From contig JAGYOX010000013.1 in assembly GCA_018399235.1 (NCBI GenBank), positions 1 through 39,484 on the forward strand: 39,484 bases of DNA, written 5' to 3'. The DNA comes from Desulfobacterales bacterium. GTDB taxonomy: Bacteria > Desulfobacterota > Desulfobacteria > Desulfobacterales > Desulfosalsimonadaceae. The translations under genes were made by a program, and so were the position numbers. Positions 25,321 through 33,832 of the stretch are shown in pieces. The first letter of the stretch is position 1. Every line of letters starts with the position of its first letter. The notes under the pieces were generated by a model, which searched no databases, was not told the origin of the DNA, and saw nothing but the letters and a program-made list of their open reading frames with translations.

Positions 25321-26047
25321 AAAAATCTCCATAATCCTTTCCAAGAAAAGCCCGTTTGACGTCCTGATCTTCCAGAAGCTCTGAAGTTTCTCCCTGAAGT
25401 ACAACTGAGCCGGTCTCAAACACATAGCCACGGTCGGCCATTTGAAGCGCAGCCCTGGCATTCTGCTCCACCAGAAGGATGGTATAACCCTCATCTCTTA
25501 AAAATATTAAAGTTTGGAAAATTTTTTCCACTATCTGCGGAGCAAGACCCATGGAGGGCTCATCAAGCAACAGCAGACGGGGCTTGGCCATGAGTGCCCT
25601 TCCGATGGCCAGCATTTGCTGCTCGCCTCCGGACAAAGTCCCCGCCGGCTGCTTTGCCCGTTCACTCAATATAGGAAAAAGCGTTATAACATGCTCCAGC
25701 GTTTCGGCGGCGGTAGCCCCTTCGTTTTTGCGATACAGGGTATAGGCGCCCAGCTTAAGGTTATCCATGACTGTTAGCGGCGGAAAGATCAGACGACCCT
25801 CCGGGACCAGGCTGATGCCCAGTTTAACAACACTGGGCGGATCCAGGCCTTTAAGTGACGTGCCCTCAAACTCGATTTCACCCTCCCAGCTTTTTAGAAG
25901 CCCACTAACGGCCGAAAGGATAGTGCTCTTGCCCGCTCCGTTGGCTCCGATAAGGGTAATGATGCGGCCTTTGGCAACAGAGAGGCTCACTCCTTTGATG
26001 GCCATGATTCGACCATAATAGCATTTTAAATTTCGAATTCGCAGCAT
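25304..26047 (-). CDS. livF: Branched-chain amino acid-type ABC transporter, ATP-binding subunit LivF
   Basis: 247 residues, the usual LivF size. ABC ATPase motifs: Walker A GANGAGKST near 34-42, the Q-loop, signature LSGGEQQMLAIGRA, Walker B LLLLDEPSMGLAP and H-loop. It powers the LivHM permease together with LivG. Overlaps the degenerate ligase gene and follows livG by 30 bases. The family imports leucine, isoleucine and valine, but also amides, urea and aromatic acids; the neighbouring paaK genes point to an aromatic or hydroxy/amino acid here. Confidence 0.94.
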   Translation of the reverse strand: MLRIRNLKCYYGRIMAIKGVSLSVAKGRIITLIGANGAGKSTILSAVSGLLKSWEGEIEFEGTSLKGLDPPSVVKLGISLVPEGRLIFPPLTVMDNLKLGAYTLYRKNEGATAAETLEHVITLFPILSERAKQPAGTLSGGEQQMLAIGRALMAKPRLLLLDEPSMGLAPQIVEKIFQTLIFLRDEGYTILLVEQNARAALQMADRGYVFETGSVVLQGETSELLEDQDVKRAFLGKDYGDFYEERQ

Positions 26048-26077
26048 AGGATCCGTTTGAATAATCGATCGCCTGTG

Positions 26078-26872
26078 TTAGCCAGTTGTCCCCAGATAGG
26101 CTTTGATGACCGCCTCATTTGCCTGGACCTCCCTTGGCAGGCCCTCGGCAATTTTTACACCCTGATCAAGAACGATAATTTTGTCTGAGACCGTCATCGT
26201 CAGGCTCATATCATGCTCCACAAGCAGAATGGTAACATTTTGTTCCCGGATTTTTTTTATCAGTTCACCCAATTGGGCTGTTTCTACAATATTTAACCCG
26301 GCGGCCGGCTCATCCAGCAGTAATAGTTTAGGCCGGGCGGCAAGCGCACGGGCCAGTTCAAGCAGCCGCTGCCATCCAAAGGGCAGGTCACCGCTTTTTT
26401 GCTCCGCATAAGCCTCAAGCCCGACGAACTCCAGCAGCGCCATGGCATTTTGACGGGCCAGGTGTTCTTCCCTTACCATCCATGGAAATCGGAAAATACT
26501 ACCCCATATGCCGCAGCGGGTCTGGGTATATTGACCCACAAGGATATTTTCGAGTACGGTCATGCTTTCGAAAAGCTCGACATTCTGAAAAGTTCGCGAA
26601 ATCCCGCGACGCACCAGTTCATTGATTCTGGCATCATGTGTAGTCTTTCCGTCATAGATCATTCTGCCGGAGTTGGCTCGGAAAACCCCTGTAATCAAAT
26701 TGAACAGCGTTGTTTTGCCCGCTCCGTTCGGTCCGATTAGCCCGGTGATGGTGCCCTGTTCCAACCAAAAGCTGACGCCCCTGACGGCATGAACGCCGCC
26801 AAAAGATTTGGAAACCGCGTCCATTTCAAGAAGCGGCTGATTATCGGTTCTGGCTTTTTTTTGATCGTTCAT
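26078..26872 (-). CDS. livG: Branched-chain amino acid-type ABC transporter, ATP-binding subunit LivG
   Basis: 264 residues. Walker A GPNGAGKTT near 42-50, Walker B LLLLDEPAAGLN and H-loop VEHDMS are intact; the signature reads LPFGWQRLLELARAL where the usual LivG form has YGQQR. A C-terminal helix (AYLGTTG) resembles the common YLG ending. LivG and LivF form the ATPase heterodimer. The start overlaps livM by 32 bases; a later start at 26824 is possible. Confidence 0.93.
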   Translation of the reverse strand: MNDQKKARTDNQPLLEMDAVSKSFGGVHAVRGVSFWLEQGTITGLIGPNGAGKTTLFNLITGVFRANSGRMIYDGKTTHDARINELVRRGISRTFQNVELFESMTVLENILVGQYTQTRCGIWGSIFRFPWMVREEHLARQNAMALLEFVGLEAYAEQKSGDLPFGWQRLLELARALAARPKLLLLDEPAAGLNIVETAQLGELIKKIREQNVTILLVEHDMSLTMTVSDKIIVLDQGVKIAEGLPREVQANEAVIKAYLGTTG

Positions 26873-27797
26873 AAATATCCATCAAGCCGCGCGTCAAGCC
26901 TTGTGGCAGAAAAATCATGACGCTCATAAGAATCAAACCATAAACCACCATTTCAAACTCTGAAAACGAATGAAGCCATTCCGGAAGAAGCGTCAATAGC
27001 GATGCACCGAGTAAAGCTCCCCAGATACTCGCCATGCCGCCAATAACGACCATGGTGACGATTCGGATAGACGTGATAAAATCAAATGTTCCCGGACTGA
27101 TAAAATAAACCAGGTGGGCATACAGGAAACCGGCCAGCGCACTAAAGGCGGCGCTTAATACGAATACCTGAAGCTTTAACTGGCTGGTATCGACGCCTAC
27201 GGCTCTGGCGGTTTTTTCTCCGTCATGAATGGAGCGAAGTCCCCGGCCGACCCGGGAATCTATTATTCTCCGGCAGATGATCAGGCTGAGCAAGACAAAC
27301 CCCCACACCAGGTAAAAATAATTTCTGCCGGATGCAAAAGAGACAGGGCCGAACTCAAGCGGTGGGATCCCGATAAAGCCGGACGCCCCTCCGGTGATAC
27401 TACTCCACTCCCGGAATAGAATATGAATAATCATGCCAAAGCCCAACGTTCCCATTCCCAGGTAATAACCGGAGAGCTTCAGTGTCGGTACCCCAACAAT
27501 GTAAGCGATGGCCATAGCGATTAGAATCGCCGCCGGCAGAGCCAGCCAGGGAGAAATGGCATAATGCACGGTTAAAATGGCTGTGGTATAGGCACCGATT
27601 CCATAAAACGCCGCATGCCCCAGAGAAATCTGACCGGCATAGCCCATCAGCATATTTAATCCCAAAGCCAGCAGCGTATTGATGCCAATAAAGGTCAGTA
27701 GCTGCAAATAGTAGGCATTGCTGACCAGTATTCCCGTCAGGATGACGATAGCTGCAACTGCCACATAGGCGATTCGGTACCAGTATGGCTTATTCAT
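26841..27797 (-). CDS. livM: Branched-chain amino acid-type ABC transporter permease LivM
   Basis: 318 residues with about nine to ten membrane segments and the BPD_transp_2 family motifs: GYAGQISLGHAAFYGIGAYT near 60-80 and the coupling region with the conserved EAA-like loop GRGLRSIHDGEKTARAVGVD. ATG 27797 (MNKPYW) is preferred to 27821 because AAGGA lies just upstream and the start then follows the livH stop by seven bases. Forms the transport channel with LivH in the inner membrane. Confidence 0.92.
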   Translation of the reverse strand: MNKPYWYRIAYVAVAAIVILTGILVSNAYYLQLLTFIGINTLLALGLNMLMGYAGQISLGHAAFYGIGAYTTAILTVHYAISPWLALPAAILIAMAIAYIVGVPTLKLSGYYLGMGTLGFGMIIHILFREWSSITGGASGFIGIPPLEFGPVSFASGRNYFYLVWGFVLLSLIICRRIIDSRVGRGLRSIHDGEKTARAVGVDTSQLKLQVFVLSAAFSALAGFLYAHLVYFISPGTFDFITSIRIVTMVVIGGMASIWGALLGASLLTLLPEWLHSFSEFEMVVYGLILMSVMIFLPQGLTRGLMDIYERSKKSQNR

Positions 27798-27804
27798 GGG
27801 ATCC

Positions 27805-28680
27805 TTAAAACCGTTCCACATTCACAGAGCTGATAATGCCGCTGGGTCGAACATAGAGGATAAACAGCAACAGCAGAAAAGCAGTGGCATCCTTCAATCC
27901 GGAGGAGATCAGGCCGACGCCTAAGGCTTCCAGGATACCCAACAGAAGGCCGCCTATCAAGGAACCCCAGAGACTCCCGAGTCCGCCCAGCATGGCGGCG
28001 CAGAATCCCTTCAATCCCAGCATGGTTCCCATATCATAGCCGCACATGGTTATCGGCGAAATAATGACGCCTGCCACAGCGCCCATCCCCGTACTTAATC
28101 CGAATGCCAGAAGGATCATGAACTTTGAGGGGATGCCGGCCAGCCAAGCGGCCTTCTGGCTTATGGCGCAAGCTTGCATGGCCTTTCCCGTGAGGGTTTT
28201 TTTGTAAAAAAGGTGCAGTCCAGCGGCCATAAGAAACATGATGGCCACGATCCATATGCTTTGGGCCAACAGTTTGGCGCCCTCAATATCCAGCGGGGGG
28301 TGCTTGGAGAAGGGCGGCATGGTATGCGCATCCTTGCCCCAAACCAGCATGCCAACCCCCCTTAAAAATATTGATGCCCCCACGGTAATGATGATCAACA
28401 CAATCGGGTTGGGCTCTCTTACGGTACGGATGGCAAGCCGCTCAAAAAGCATGCCTATACAGGCCACACCGGCTACGGACAAAAAAAACGCAGATAAAAG
28501 GGGCAGCTGGAATGGGCCGCTCAATGTAATAAAACTCAATGCCCCCAGCATGACGAATTCACCGTGGGCAAAGTTAATCAATTCCGTGGAATTATAGAGC
28601 ATGGAAAAGCCTACGGCGATGACGGCATAGATCGCCCCGCTGGTGATACCTGAAAAGATGTACTGAAGAATTTCCTGCAT
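27805..28680 (-). CDS. livH: Branched-chain amino acid-type ABC transporter permease LivH
   Basis: 291 residues, about eight membrane segments, with the family start (IFSGITSGAIYAVIAVGFSMLY), NFAHGEFVMLGA, and the coupling loop GKAMQACAISQKAAWLAGI. ATG 28680 (MQEILQY) is chosen over TTG 28698. It lies 60 bases after livJ, with a GC-rich hairpin between. Confidence 0.92.
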   Translation of the reverse strand: MQEILQYIFSGITSGAIYAVIAVGFSMLYNSTELINFAHGEFVMLGALSFITLSGPFQLPLLSAFFLSVAGVACIGMLFERLAIRTVREPNPIVLIIITVGASIFLRGVGMLVWGKDAHTMPPFSKHPPLDIEGAKLLAQSIWIVAIMFLMAAGLHLFYKKTLTGKAMQACAISQKAAWLAGIPSKFMILLAFGLSTGMGAVAGVIISPITMCGYDMGTMLGLKGFCAAMLGGLGSLWGSLIGGLLLGILEALGVGLISSGLKDATAFLLLLFILYVRPSGIISSVNVERF

Positions 28681-28699
28681 AAGATGCCAGATAAACAAT

Positions 28700-28729
28700 G
28701 GCCCTGGTGGAGCTATATCCCCCAGGGCC
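28700..28729 (-). promoter_or_regulatory. livJ-livH intercistronic hairpin
   Basis: Perfect 8-bp GC-rich stem GGCCCTGG / CCAGGGCC (28722-28729 and 28700-28707) with a 14-base loop, in the gap between livJ and livH. There is no following run of T, so full termination is unlikely. A stem here would stabilise the livJ end of a processed message and let the binding protein exceed the permease, as known for other binding-protein operons. Confidence 0.6.
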
Positions 28730-28740
28730 GGAATGAGTCT

Positions 28741-29913
28741 TTATTTTATAAGTTCCCAGGTCCCGTTTTTAATCCGGACCATGACAAAGGCGTCTGGATC
28801 CAGCCCGTTGTGATCAGACGGGCTGAAATTAAAAACCCCGCTGACTCCGGCATGGCCTTTAATATTTTCAAGGTTTTTTCGAATCTGGGCGCGGTCTCCG
28901 CCGGTACCGTCAAGCGCCTTGGCCAAAAGGTACATTGCATCATAGGCATAGCCGCCAAAACCCGAAACCGCAGTATCGTATTTGTTCTCATAGGCGGTTA
29001 CATATTCGGTTAAGACCTGTTTCTGGGGATCACTTTCGGCCAGCAGGTCGGCAACCAGTATTTTTCCAGTGGGCAGAAGGGTATCCTCTGCGGCATTACC
29101 GGCCAGTTCAATAAATTTAGGTGAGGCCACGCCATGGCTTTGATACAGCTGAATATCCATTTCAAGTTGTTTAAGGTTTTTGGCAACTACCGCCGGGCCG
29201 GGGTTGGTGCCCCAGCATACGATGGCATCCGGATTTTCTTTTCTGATTTTGGTCAACTGGGCGGTCATATCCGAATCTTTGCCTCCGAATGTTTCGGAGC
29301 GCACAACCTGAAGCCCAAATTTGGGCGCTTGGGCCAGCAGTTGCTCTTTTCCGCTTTGGCCGTATGCATTTTCAACTGAAATAATGCCTATGGTTTTCAA
29401 ACCGCGATTTTTAATATGCTGGTAGATTGAGGCAACCGCCAGTATGTCGCTTTGAGCGGTTTTAAAGACCCAAGGCTTGACCGGTTCCACAATTTTATTT
29501 CCGGCGGCACAACTGATAAATGGAATTTGTGATTGCTGGACCTTTGGTATGACCGCCAGGGTGGTTGGCGTTCGGCTGGGGCCGATAATGGCGATGACTT
29601 TATCCTTATTGATGAGTTTGCTTACGCTCATAACAGTTTTTGACGGATCGCCTTCGGTGTCGTAAATCACCGCTTCTATCATGTGGCCGTCAATGCCGCC
29701 GTTTTTGTTGATCTGCTCTACGGCCATTTCCATGGATTTTTTCTCCGGGTCCCCAAGGAAGGACGCAGGGCCGGTGACAGAAAAGATGCCGCCGATTTTA
29801 TAAATTTTTTCAGCCGGGGGGGCGGAAAATGCAGAGCTTGCAAAAACAAGACATACGGCGGCAATAAAAGCCAAAATCCATTTTAATTGCAGGGGTTGGG
29901 TGTTTGACCGCAT
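28741..29913 (-). CDS. livJ: Branched-chain amino acid-type ABC transporter substrate-binding protein
   Basis: 390 residues: a signal peptide (LKWILAFIAAVCLVFASSAFSA, cleaved near residue 31) and a type 1 periplasmic-binding fold (KIGGIFSVTGPASFLG at the mature start, AVEQINKNGGIDG, AYGQSGKEQL, GFGGYAYDAMYLLAKAL). It binds the solute in the periplasm and delivers it to LivHM. ATG 29913 is chosen because AGGAGG lies seven bases upstream; a longer frame to 29985 has no ribosome binding site. Solute specificity cannot be read; cluster context with phenylacetate-CoA ligases favours an aromatic amino acid or aryl acid. Confidence 0.93.
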   Translation of the reverse strand: MRSNTQPLQLKWILAFIAAVCLVFASSAFSAPPAEKIYKIGGIFSVTGPASFLGDPEKKSMEMAVEQINKNGGIDGHMIEAVIYDTEGDPSKTVMSVSKLINKDKVIAIIGPSRTPTTLAVIPKVQQSQIPFISCAAGNKIVEPVKPWVFKTAQSDILAVASIYQHIKNRGLKTIGIISVENAYGQSGKEQLLAQAPKFGLQVVRSETFGGKDSDMTAQLTKIRKENPDAIVCWGTNPGPAVVAKNLKQLEMDIQLYQSHGVASPKFIELAGNAAEDTLLPTGKILVADLLAESDPQKQVLTEYVTAYENKYDTAVSGFGGYAYDAMYLLAKALDGTGGDRAQIRKNLENIKGHAGVSGVFNFSPSDHNGLDPDAFVMVRIKNGTWELIK

Positions 29914-30013
29914 GACGCTACCTCCTCTTTTGGGGTTGACTGGCAATAGCCAGATATTTAGGGTCTTGCGGGTCTCTTTGGACAAAACCCATGGGTGTTG
30001 CCTGAATTATAAA

Positions 30014-30445
30014 TTACATGGTATAGAGTTTACTGCCGCTGATGACGGCTATATTATTTTTTTCCAGCACTGAAATGGCTTGATCCAGCTGGTCGAAACG
30101 AAAGATCATGATCGCTTTGTCCCCGCTTTGCTGCACAAACGCATACATGTATTCCACATTAATATCGGCCTGGGTGAGGGTATCAAGAATATAATGGAGA
30201 CCGCCCGGGCGATCATCGACTTCGACGGCTACCACATGGGTGATGCGCACGGTGAAGCCGGCCTTTTTTATGGCTTCTTCCGCCTTGGGATTGTCGTCTA
30301 CGATCAGCCTTAAGACCCCGAAGTCCGTCGTATCAGCCAGTGACAGGGCCCGGATGTTGACGCCGGCTTCAGCCAGTATTCCGGTTACTTCAGAGAGTCG
30401 ACCGGCCTTGTTTTCCAGGAAAATCGATATTTGTTCGGCTTTCAT
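30014..30445 (-). CDS. Tandem ACT-domain protein linked to phenylacetate-CoA ligase
   Basis: 143 residues made of two ACT domains (about 1-70, starting [21 protein letters not shown]; and 72-143, with [14 protein letters not shown]). ACT domains bind amino acids and regulate enzymes. Small double-ACT proteins of this type are commonly found beside paaK in anaerobes. ATG 30445 has AAGGAGGG upstream. It lies 73 bases after paaK and 100 bases before livJ. A sensor role for the imported amino acid is a reasonable guess. Confidence 0.9.
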   Translation of the reverse strand: MKAEQISIFLENKAGRLSEVTGILAEAGVNIRALSLADTTDFGVLRLIVDDNPKAEEAIKKAGFTVRITHVVAVEVDDRPGGLHYILDTLTQADINVEYMYAFVQQSGDKAIMIFRFDQLDQAISVLEKNNIAVISGSKLYTM

Positions 30446-30518
30446 GGTTCCCTCCTTGTTAAGAGCCACTTATATAATATTTTACAGACATTGTTTTTCT
30501 TCTTCTCTGCCGGCCTGT

Positions 30519-31820
30519 CTATAACTTCCTATTATCAACAACCCGTGCGGCTTTTCCCTGACTGCGTTCAATGGATTTCGGCTCGGCAAGCTTGACTTTT
30601 GCAGATATTCCCAGGTAGTCCTTGATTTCTTTTTCTATGTTTTTGGCAAATTGTTGAAGCCCTTTTACTTCATCGGAAAAAACTTCTTTGTTCACTTCCA
30701 CGACAACTGTGAGACGATCAAGATTCTCCTCACGGTCAACAATCAGCTGGTAATGCGGCTCAACACCCTCGATCTGCATAAGGACGCTTTCGATTTGAGA
30801 AGGAAATACGTTCACGCCCCGGATGATCAGCATGTCATCAGTCCGCCCGGAGACTTTGTTCATGCGCACATGGGTCCTTCCACATATACAGGGCTCTGGA
30901 TTTAGTGAGGTAATATCGCGGGTTCGGTACCGGATTACCGGAAACGCCTCTTTTGTGAGTGATGTAATTACCAGTTCGCCGGTTTCCCCATAGGGAAGGA
31001 CCTCTCCGCTTCCAGGATCAATGATTTCGGGGATAAAATGGTCTTCAAAAATGTGGAGGCCTTTTTGGGCCTCATGGCATTCGATGGAAACGCCGGGTCC
31101 GATGATCTCGCTTAATCCATAGACGTCAATGGCGGTCAGGCCGAGTTTGTTTTCAATCTCGTGGCGCATGTCCTCAGACCAGGGTTCAGCCCCGAAAATA
31201 CCGCTTTTAAATTTTAAATCCCTAAAGGAAACGCCCTCTTCTTCTGCGGCTTCAGCCAGATGTAGCGCGTAGGAGGGGGTGCATGTGAGAATTGTCGGCC
31301 CGAAGTCCTTCATGATGATGACCTGCCTCTTAGTGTTTCCGCCGGAAACCGGTATCACTGACGCACCCAATTTTTCCGCACCATAATGAGCGCCTAAGCC
31401 GCCAGTGAAAAGTCCGTATCCATAAGCGTTATGTATGATATCCCCCCGGGAGGCGCCACCGGATGCCAGAGATCGGGCCATGAGCTCGGCCCATGTGTCG
31501 ATGTCCCGGGCCGTATATCCAACTACCGTCGGTTTTCCGGTAGTACCAGAGGAGGCGTGAATGCGAACCACGTTTTCCATAGGTACGGCAAACATGCCGA
31601 ACGGGTAATTATCTCGCAGGTCCTGTTTCATGGTAAAGGGCAGTCGCCTCAAATCGTCCAGGGACTTCACGTCTCCGGGCAGTACACCGGCGTCGTTGAA
31701 AGCCTGCCTATAAAACGGAACCGTCGCATAGACCCTCGATAATATGTTCTGAAGCCGTCTAAGCTGAATGGACTCAAGGGCTTCCCGCGGCATGGTTTCA
31801 TATTCAATATTGAAGATCAT
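30519..31820 (-). CDS. paaK: Phenylacetate-CoA ligase
   Basis: 433 residues, typical length. It activates phenylacetate (or a related aryl acid such as indoleacetate) to the CoA thioester with ATP. Motifs: P-loop [14 protein letters not shown] at 90-103, [10 protein letters not shown] at 234-243, the EPCICGR cysteine motif near 309-315, [17 protein letters not shown] at 324-340 and the catalytic lysine K423 in [22 protein letters not shown] precedes the ATG. First gene of the operon through 24067, downstream of a roughly 280-base leader with a terminator-like hairpin. Confidence 0.95.
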   Translation of the reverse strand: MIFNIEYETMPREALESIQLRRLQNILSRVYATVPFYRQAFNDAGVLPGDVKSLDDLRRLPFTMKQDLRDNYPFGMFAVPMENVVRIHASSGTTGKPTVVGYTARDIDTWAELMARSLASGGASRGDIIHNAYGYGLFTGGLGAHYGAEKLGASVIPVSGGNTKRQVIIMKDFGPTILTCTPSYALHLAEAAEEEGVSFRDLKFKSGIFGAEPWSEDMRHEIENKLGLTAIDVYGLSEIIGPGVSIECHEAQKGLHIFEDHFIPEIIDPGSGEVLPYGETGELVITSLTKEAFPVIRYRTRDITSLNPEPCICGRTHVRMNKVSGRTDDMLIIRGVNVFPSQIESVLMQIEGVEPHYQLIVDREENLDRLTVVVEVNKEVFSDEVKGLQQFAKNIEKEIKDYLGISAKVKLAEPKSIERSQGKAARVVDNRKL

Positions 31821-31860
31821 CCTTTATCCTCCTGTCGTTTACGGCGTTTTCAAAGGCGTT

Positions 31861-31900
31861 AAAAACAAAAAAGGCTGTGGAATTTACTATCCACAGCCTT
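31861..31900 (-). terminator. Strong intrinsic-terminator hairpin in the paaK leader
   Basis: On the minus strand: a perfect 11-bp stem AAGGCTGTGGA / TCCACAGCCTT (31890-31900 pairing with 31871-31881), an 8-base loop, and then a T-rich run (31861-31870). It lies about 40 bases before the paaK start codon and downstream of the promoter at 32107-32135, so it either attenuates the paaK/liv operon or ends readthrough from the crotonase gene. Confidence 0.85.
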
Positions 31901-31905
31901 GAGGA

Positions 31906-31959
31906 TTAAAACCATAGAGCCCGTTTACTGTTTCTCCATGGGTTGTATGCGATATGCAT
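31906..31959 (-). CDS. Candidate 17-residue leader peptide rich in aromatic residues
   Basis: Reading frame from ATG 31959, MHIAYNPWRNSKRALWF then TAA, with four aromatic residues of 17 (Y5, W8, W16, F17). The stop lies five bases before the 5' arm of the terminator hairpin. No clear ribosome binding site precedes it, and the same frame stays open upstream to 32106 across the predicted start of transcription, so it may not be translated. Included because leader plus terminator would be the form of a ribosome-mediated attenuator. The rest of the 31821-32148 gap holds the promoter and hairpin only. Confidence 0.3.
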   Translation of the reverse strand: MHIAYNPWRNSKRALWF

Positions 31960-32106
31960 AACCGGCTTATTTATATATCGTTTTTTTGATCCATGGGGGC
32001 GATAAAAACAAGGAAACAGTTCCTGCTCCCAGCAAAATATCCGCAATGTGGGTACATTTTTTTCACTGTTCCCCGGTTGCGCTGGAATTATTAAAAAAGT
32101 CATCAT

Positions 32107-32135
32107 TTTTTAACCGATGCCACTGGGGGTGTCAA
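32107..32135 (-). promoter_or_regulatory. Sigma-70-type promoter upstream of the paaK/liv operon
   Basis: On the minus strand: a perfect TTGACA (-35, 32130-32135), a 17-base spacer and TAAAAA (-10, 32107-32112, 4 of 6). Transcription would begin near 32100, giving a leader of about 280 bases before the paaK start codon. It begins just after the crotonase stop at 32149. Confidence 0.55.
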
Positions 32136-32148
32136 GAAAAAAAATCGT

Positions 32149-32940
32149 TTATCCCTTCAAATTTCCTTTAAAATCGGGTTTACGTTTTTCTAAAAAGGCG
32201 GCTGTCCCCTCTTGGGCATCTTCGCTGGCCATGCACAGCCCAAAAGCGTCTATCTCAATACTGCAGCCAGTGGTCAGATCTACCTCCCCGCCTTTATTAA
32301 CAGCATGTTTAGCAGCGTTTAAAGCCACCTTTCCTTTTTGAGCGATACTTTTTGCTGTTTTATTCGTCTCTTCGAGAAGGCTTGCCTGCGGGAGGACTTT
32401 ATTCACAAACCCAAGCTTAAGAGCTTCCTCTGCGGAGATGGTTTTGCCGGTAAATATCATTTCCTTGGCGATATTCTTGCCTATAATTCGGGCCAGGCGC
32501 TGTGTCCCGCCAAATCCGGGGATAAGTCCGAGGGTGATTTCCGGAAGCCCGAATTTTGCATTTTCTGAAGCGTAGATGAAATCACAGGCAAGCGCCAGTT
32601 CCAGGCCCCCTCCCAGCGCAAAGCCGTTTACCGCCGCAATTACAGGAATCGGAAGTTCTTGAAGCTTGGCCATGCAATCATGACCTGTTTTGACGAAGTA
32701 TTTGCCTTGGAGTGCGTTTAGCTCAGCCAGTTCAGAAATATCGGCCCCTGCTACAAATGCCTTCTCACCGGCCCCGGTAATGATTAACACCCGGATATCT
32801 TCATTCAGGGCGATTTTTTCAAGCAGGGGGGTAAGTTCATGAAAAACTTCTGTGTTAAGGGCATTCATTGATTTCGGCCGGTTGATGGTAATGGTGGCGA
32901 TGCCGTTTTCTTCTTCAAAGACAATCGTGTTGTAGGACAT
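32149..32940 (-). CDS. Enoyl-CoA hydratase (crotonase family)
   Basis: 263 residues, standard length for a short-chain enoyl-CoA hydratase, which adds water to the trans-2 double bond of an acyl-CoA. Oxyanion-hole segments AFVAGADISEL (near 61-71) and NGFALGGGLELALACD (105-120) are seen. The two catalytic glutamates correspond to E114 and E134 (FGLPEITLGLIPGFGGTQRL), 20 residues apart as in rat mitochondrial hydratase (E144, E164). GGGAGG precedes the ATG. Monocistronic, followed by the promoter of the paaK operon. A role in beta-oxidation or crotonyl-CoA metabolism; the natural substrate is not certain. Confidence 0.93.
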   Translation of the reverse strand: MSYNTIVFEEENGIATITINRPKSMNALNTEVFHELTPLLEKIALNEDIRVLIITGAGEKAFVAGADISELAELNALQGKYFVKTGHDCMAKLQELPIPVIAAVNGFALGGGLELALACDFIYASENAKFGLPEITLGLIPGFGGTQRLARIIGKNIAKEMIFTGKTISAEEALKLGFVNKVLPQASLLEETNKTAKSIAQKGKVALNAAKHAVNKGGEVDLTTGCSIEIDAFGLCMASEDAQEGTAAFLEKRKPDFKGNLKG

Positions 32941-33039
32941 ATAAGCCTCCCTTAAACAGTTTTAGTCTTATTCTGCGGTAAAAGTGTTGATCATCGAACC
33001 CGTTAGATAATTTTTTCCGGATTGATTATCACAAATCTA

Positions 33040-33059
33040 TTTATAAAGCACTTTATAAA
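33040..33059. promoter_or_regulatory. Inverted repeat TTTATAAAG-CA-CTTTATAAA, candidate operator
   Basis: Perfect 9-bp arms around CA in the 271-base divergent gap between the crotonase and methyltransferase genes. The symmetry and size fit a dimeric repressor site. It lies 100 bases upstream of the crotonase start and 26 bases before the plus-strand -35, so it could act on either gene. Confidence 0.5.
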
Positions 33060-33084
33060 ATGGTAAATAATTTTTTTGTTTCTA

Positions 33085-33112
33085 TTGACTCATTATCTTT
33101 ATTTAACATAAT
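33085..33112 (+). promoter_or_regulatory. Promoter of the PmtA-like methyltransferase gene
   Basis: TTGACT at 33085-33090, a 16-base spacer and CATAAT at 33107-33112 (5 of 6 to TATAAT). Start of transcription near 33119 gives a 5' leader of about 90 bases. Confidence 0.55.
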
Positions 33113-33211
33113 ATTACCAATTTTTGTTTAGATTTTAAAAATCGGTTCCTTGGGCCGGAACTCTTTTGCTCGTATGTAATGGGTGTATTTAAGCAATGAC
33201 TGGGTTTTCAC

Positions 33212-33832
33212 ATGGATGAATCGTCAATTATAAATACATACAAGCGTTATGCGGGAAATTACGATAAAATATTCGGTCGTATTTTTGAGCAGGGTCGAAA
33301 AGAAGTGGTTGAGAGAATGGCCTGTCACAATGGCGACCGCATTCTGGAAGTCGGTATTGGCACCGGTCTGGCATTAAATTATTATCCGTTTTTTACCCAA
33401 GTGTTTGGTATCGATATCTCACCGCATATGCTGGCTGTTGCCCGCCGTAATATCAGGCAGGCGGGTTTAAAAAACATTTGTCTGGCGATCATGGATGCCC
33501 AGAGGATTTGCTTCCCGGATAACTTTTTTCAAAAAGTCTCAGCTATGTATGTGGCAACCGTGGTTCCTGATCCCCGGCTAATGATGGATGAAATCAAACG
33601 CGTATGCATTCCCGATGGAGATATATTTATTTTAAATCATTTCAGCAATACCCATTTTTTGCCGAGTCTTATCGAGGCCATGTTATCGCCGCTTCAAAAA
33701 TTCCTCGGTTTTCGCCCCCGGTTTTCCTTGCATCGTTTTATTGAAGATAATGAGTTAGATATTGTGGATTCGATGCCGGTAAACCTGTGTGGGTACTGGA
33801 CACTCATCCATGCCAGGAATCACAAACCTTAG
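33212..33832 (+). CDS. SAM-dependent methyltransferase, PmtA-like (phospholipid N-methyltransferase type)
   Basis: 206 residues of the class I methyltransferase fold: SAM motif RILEVGIGTGLAL at about 43-55, GIDISPHML, MDAQRICFPDNFF and the strand around AMYVATVVPDP. The N-terminal TYKRYAGNYDKIFGRIFEQGRKEVVERM and the later LNHFS motif match the Rhodobacter-type phosphatidylethanolamine N-methyltransferase PmtA. In that family it makes phosphatidylcholine by successive methylation; ubiquinone-type UbiE methyltransferases are a less likely alternative. Monocistronic. Its presence suggests methylated or phosphatidylcholine-type membrane lipids, but function is inferred. Confidence 0.8.
   Translation: MDESSIINTYKRYAGNYDKIFGRIFEQGRKEVVERMACHNGDRILEVGIGTGLALNYYPFFTQVFGIDISPHMLAVARRNIRQAGLKNICLAIMDAQRICFPDNFFQKVSAMYVATVVPDPRLMMDEIKRVCIPDGDIFILNHFSNTHFLPSLIEAMLSPLQKFLGFRPRFSLHRFIEDNELDIVDSMPVNLCGYWTLIHARNHKP

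Noticed and set aside
31906-32106. 66-codon frame as a real protein gene
   Set aside because: It begins at or before the predicted start of transcription with no ribosome binding site and no domain. Only the last 17 codons were kept, as a low-confidence leader peptide.
31821-32148. T-box riboswitch upstream of paaK
   Set aside because: The conserved T-box sequence (GGGTGGnACCGCG-like) is not found in the leader, so the terminator there is not read as part of a T-box.
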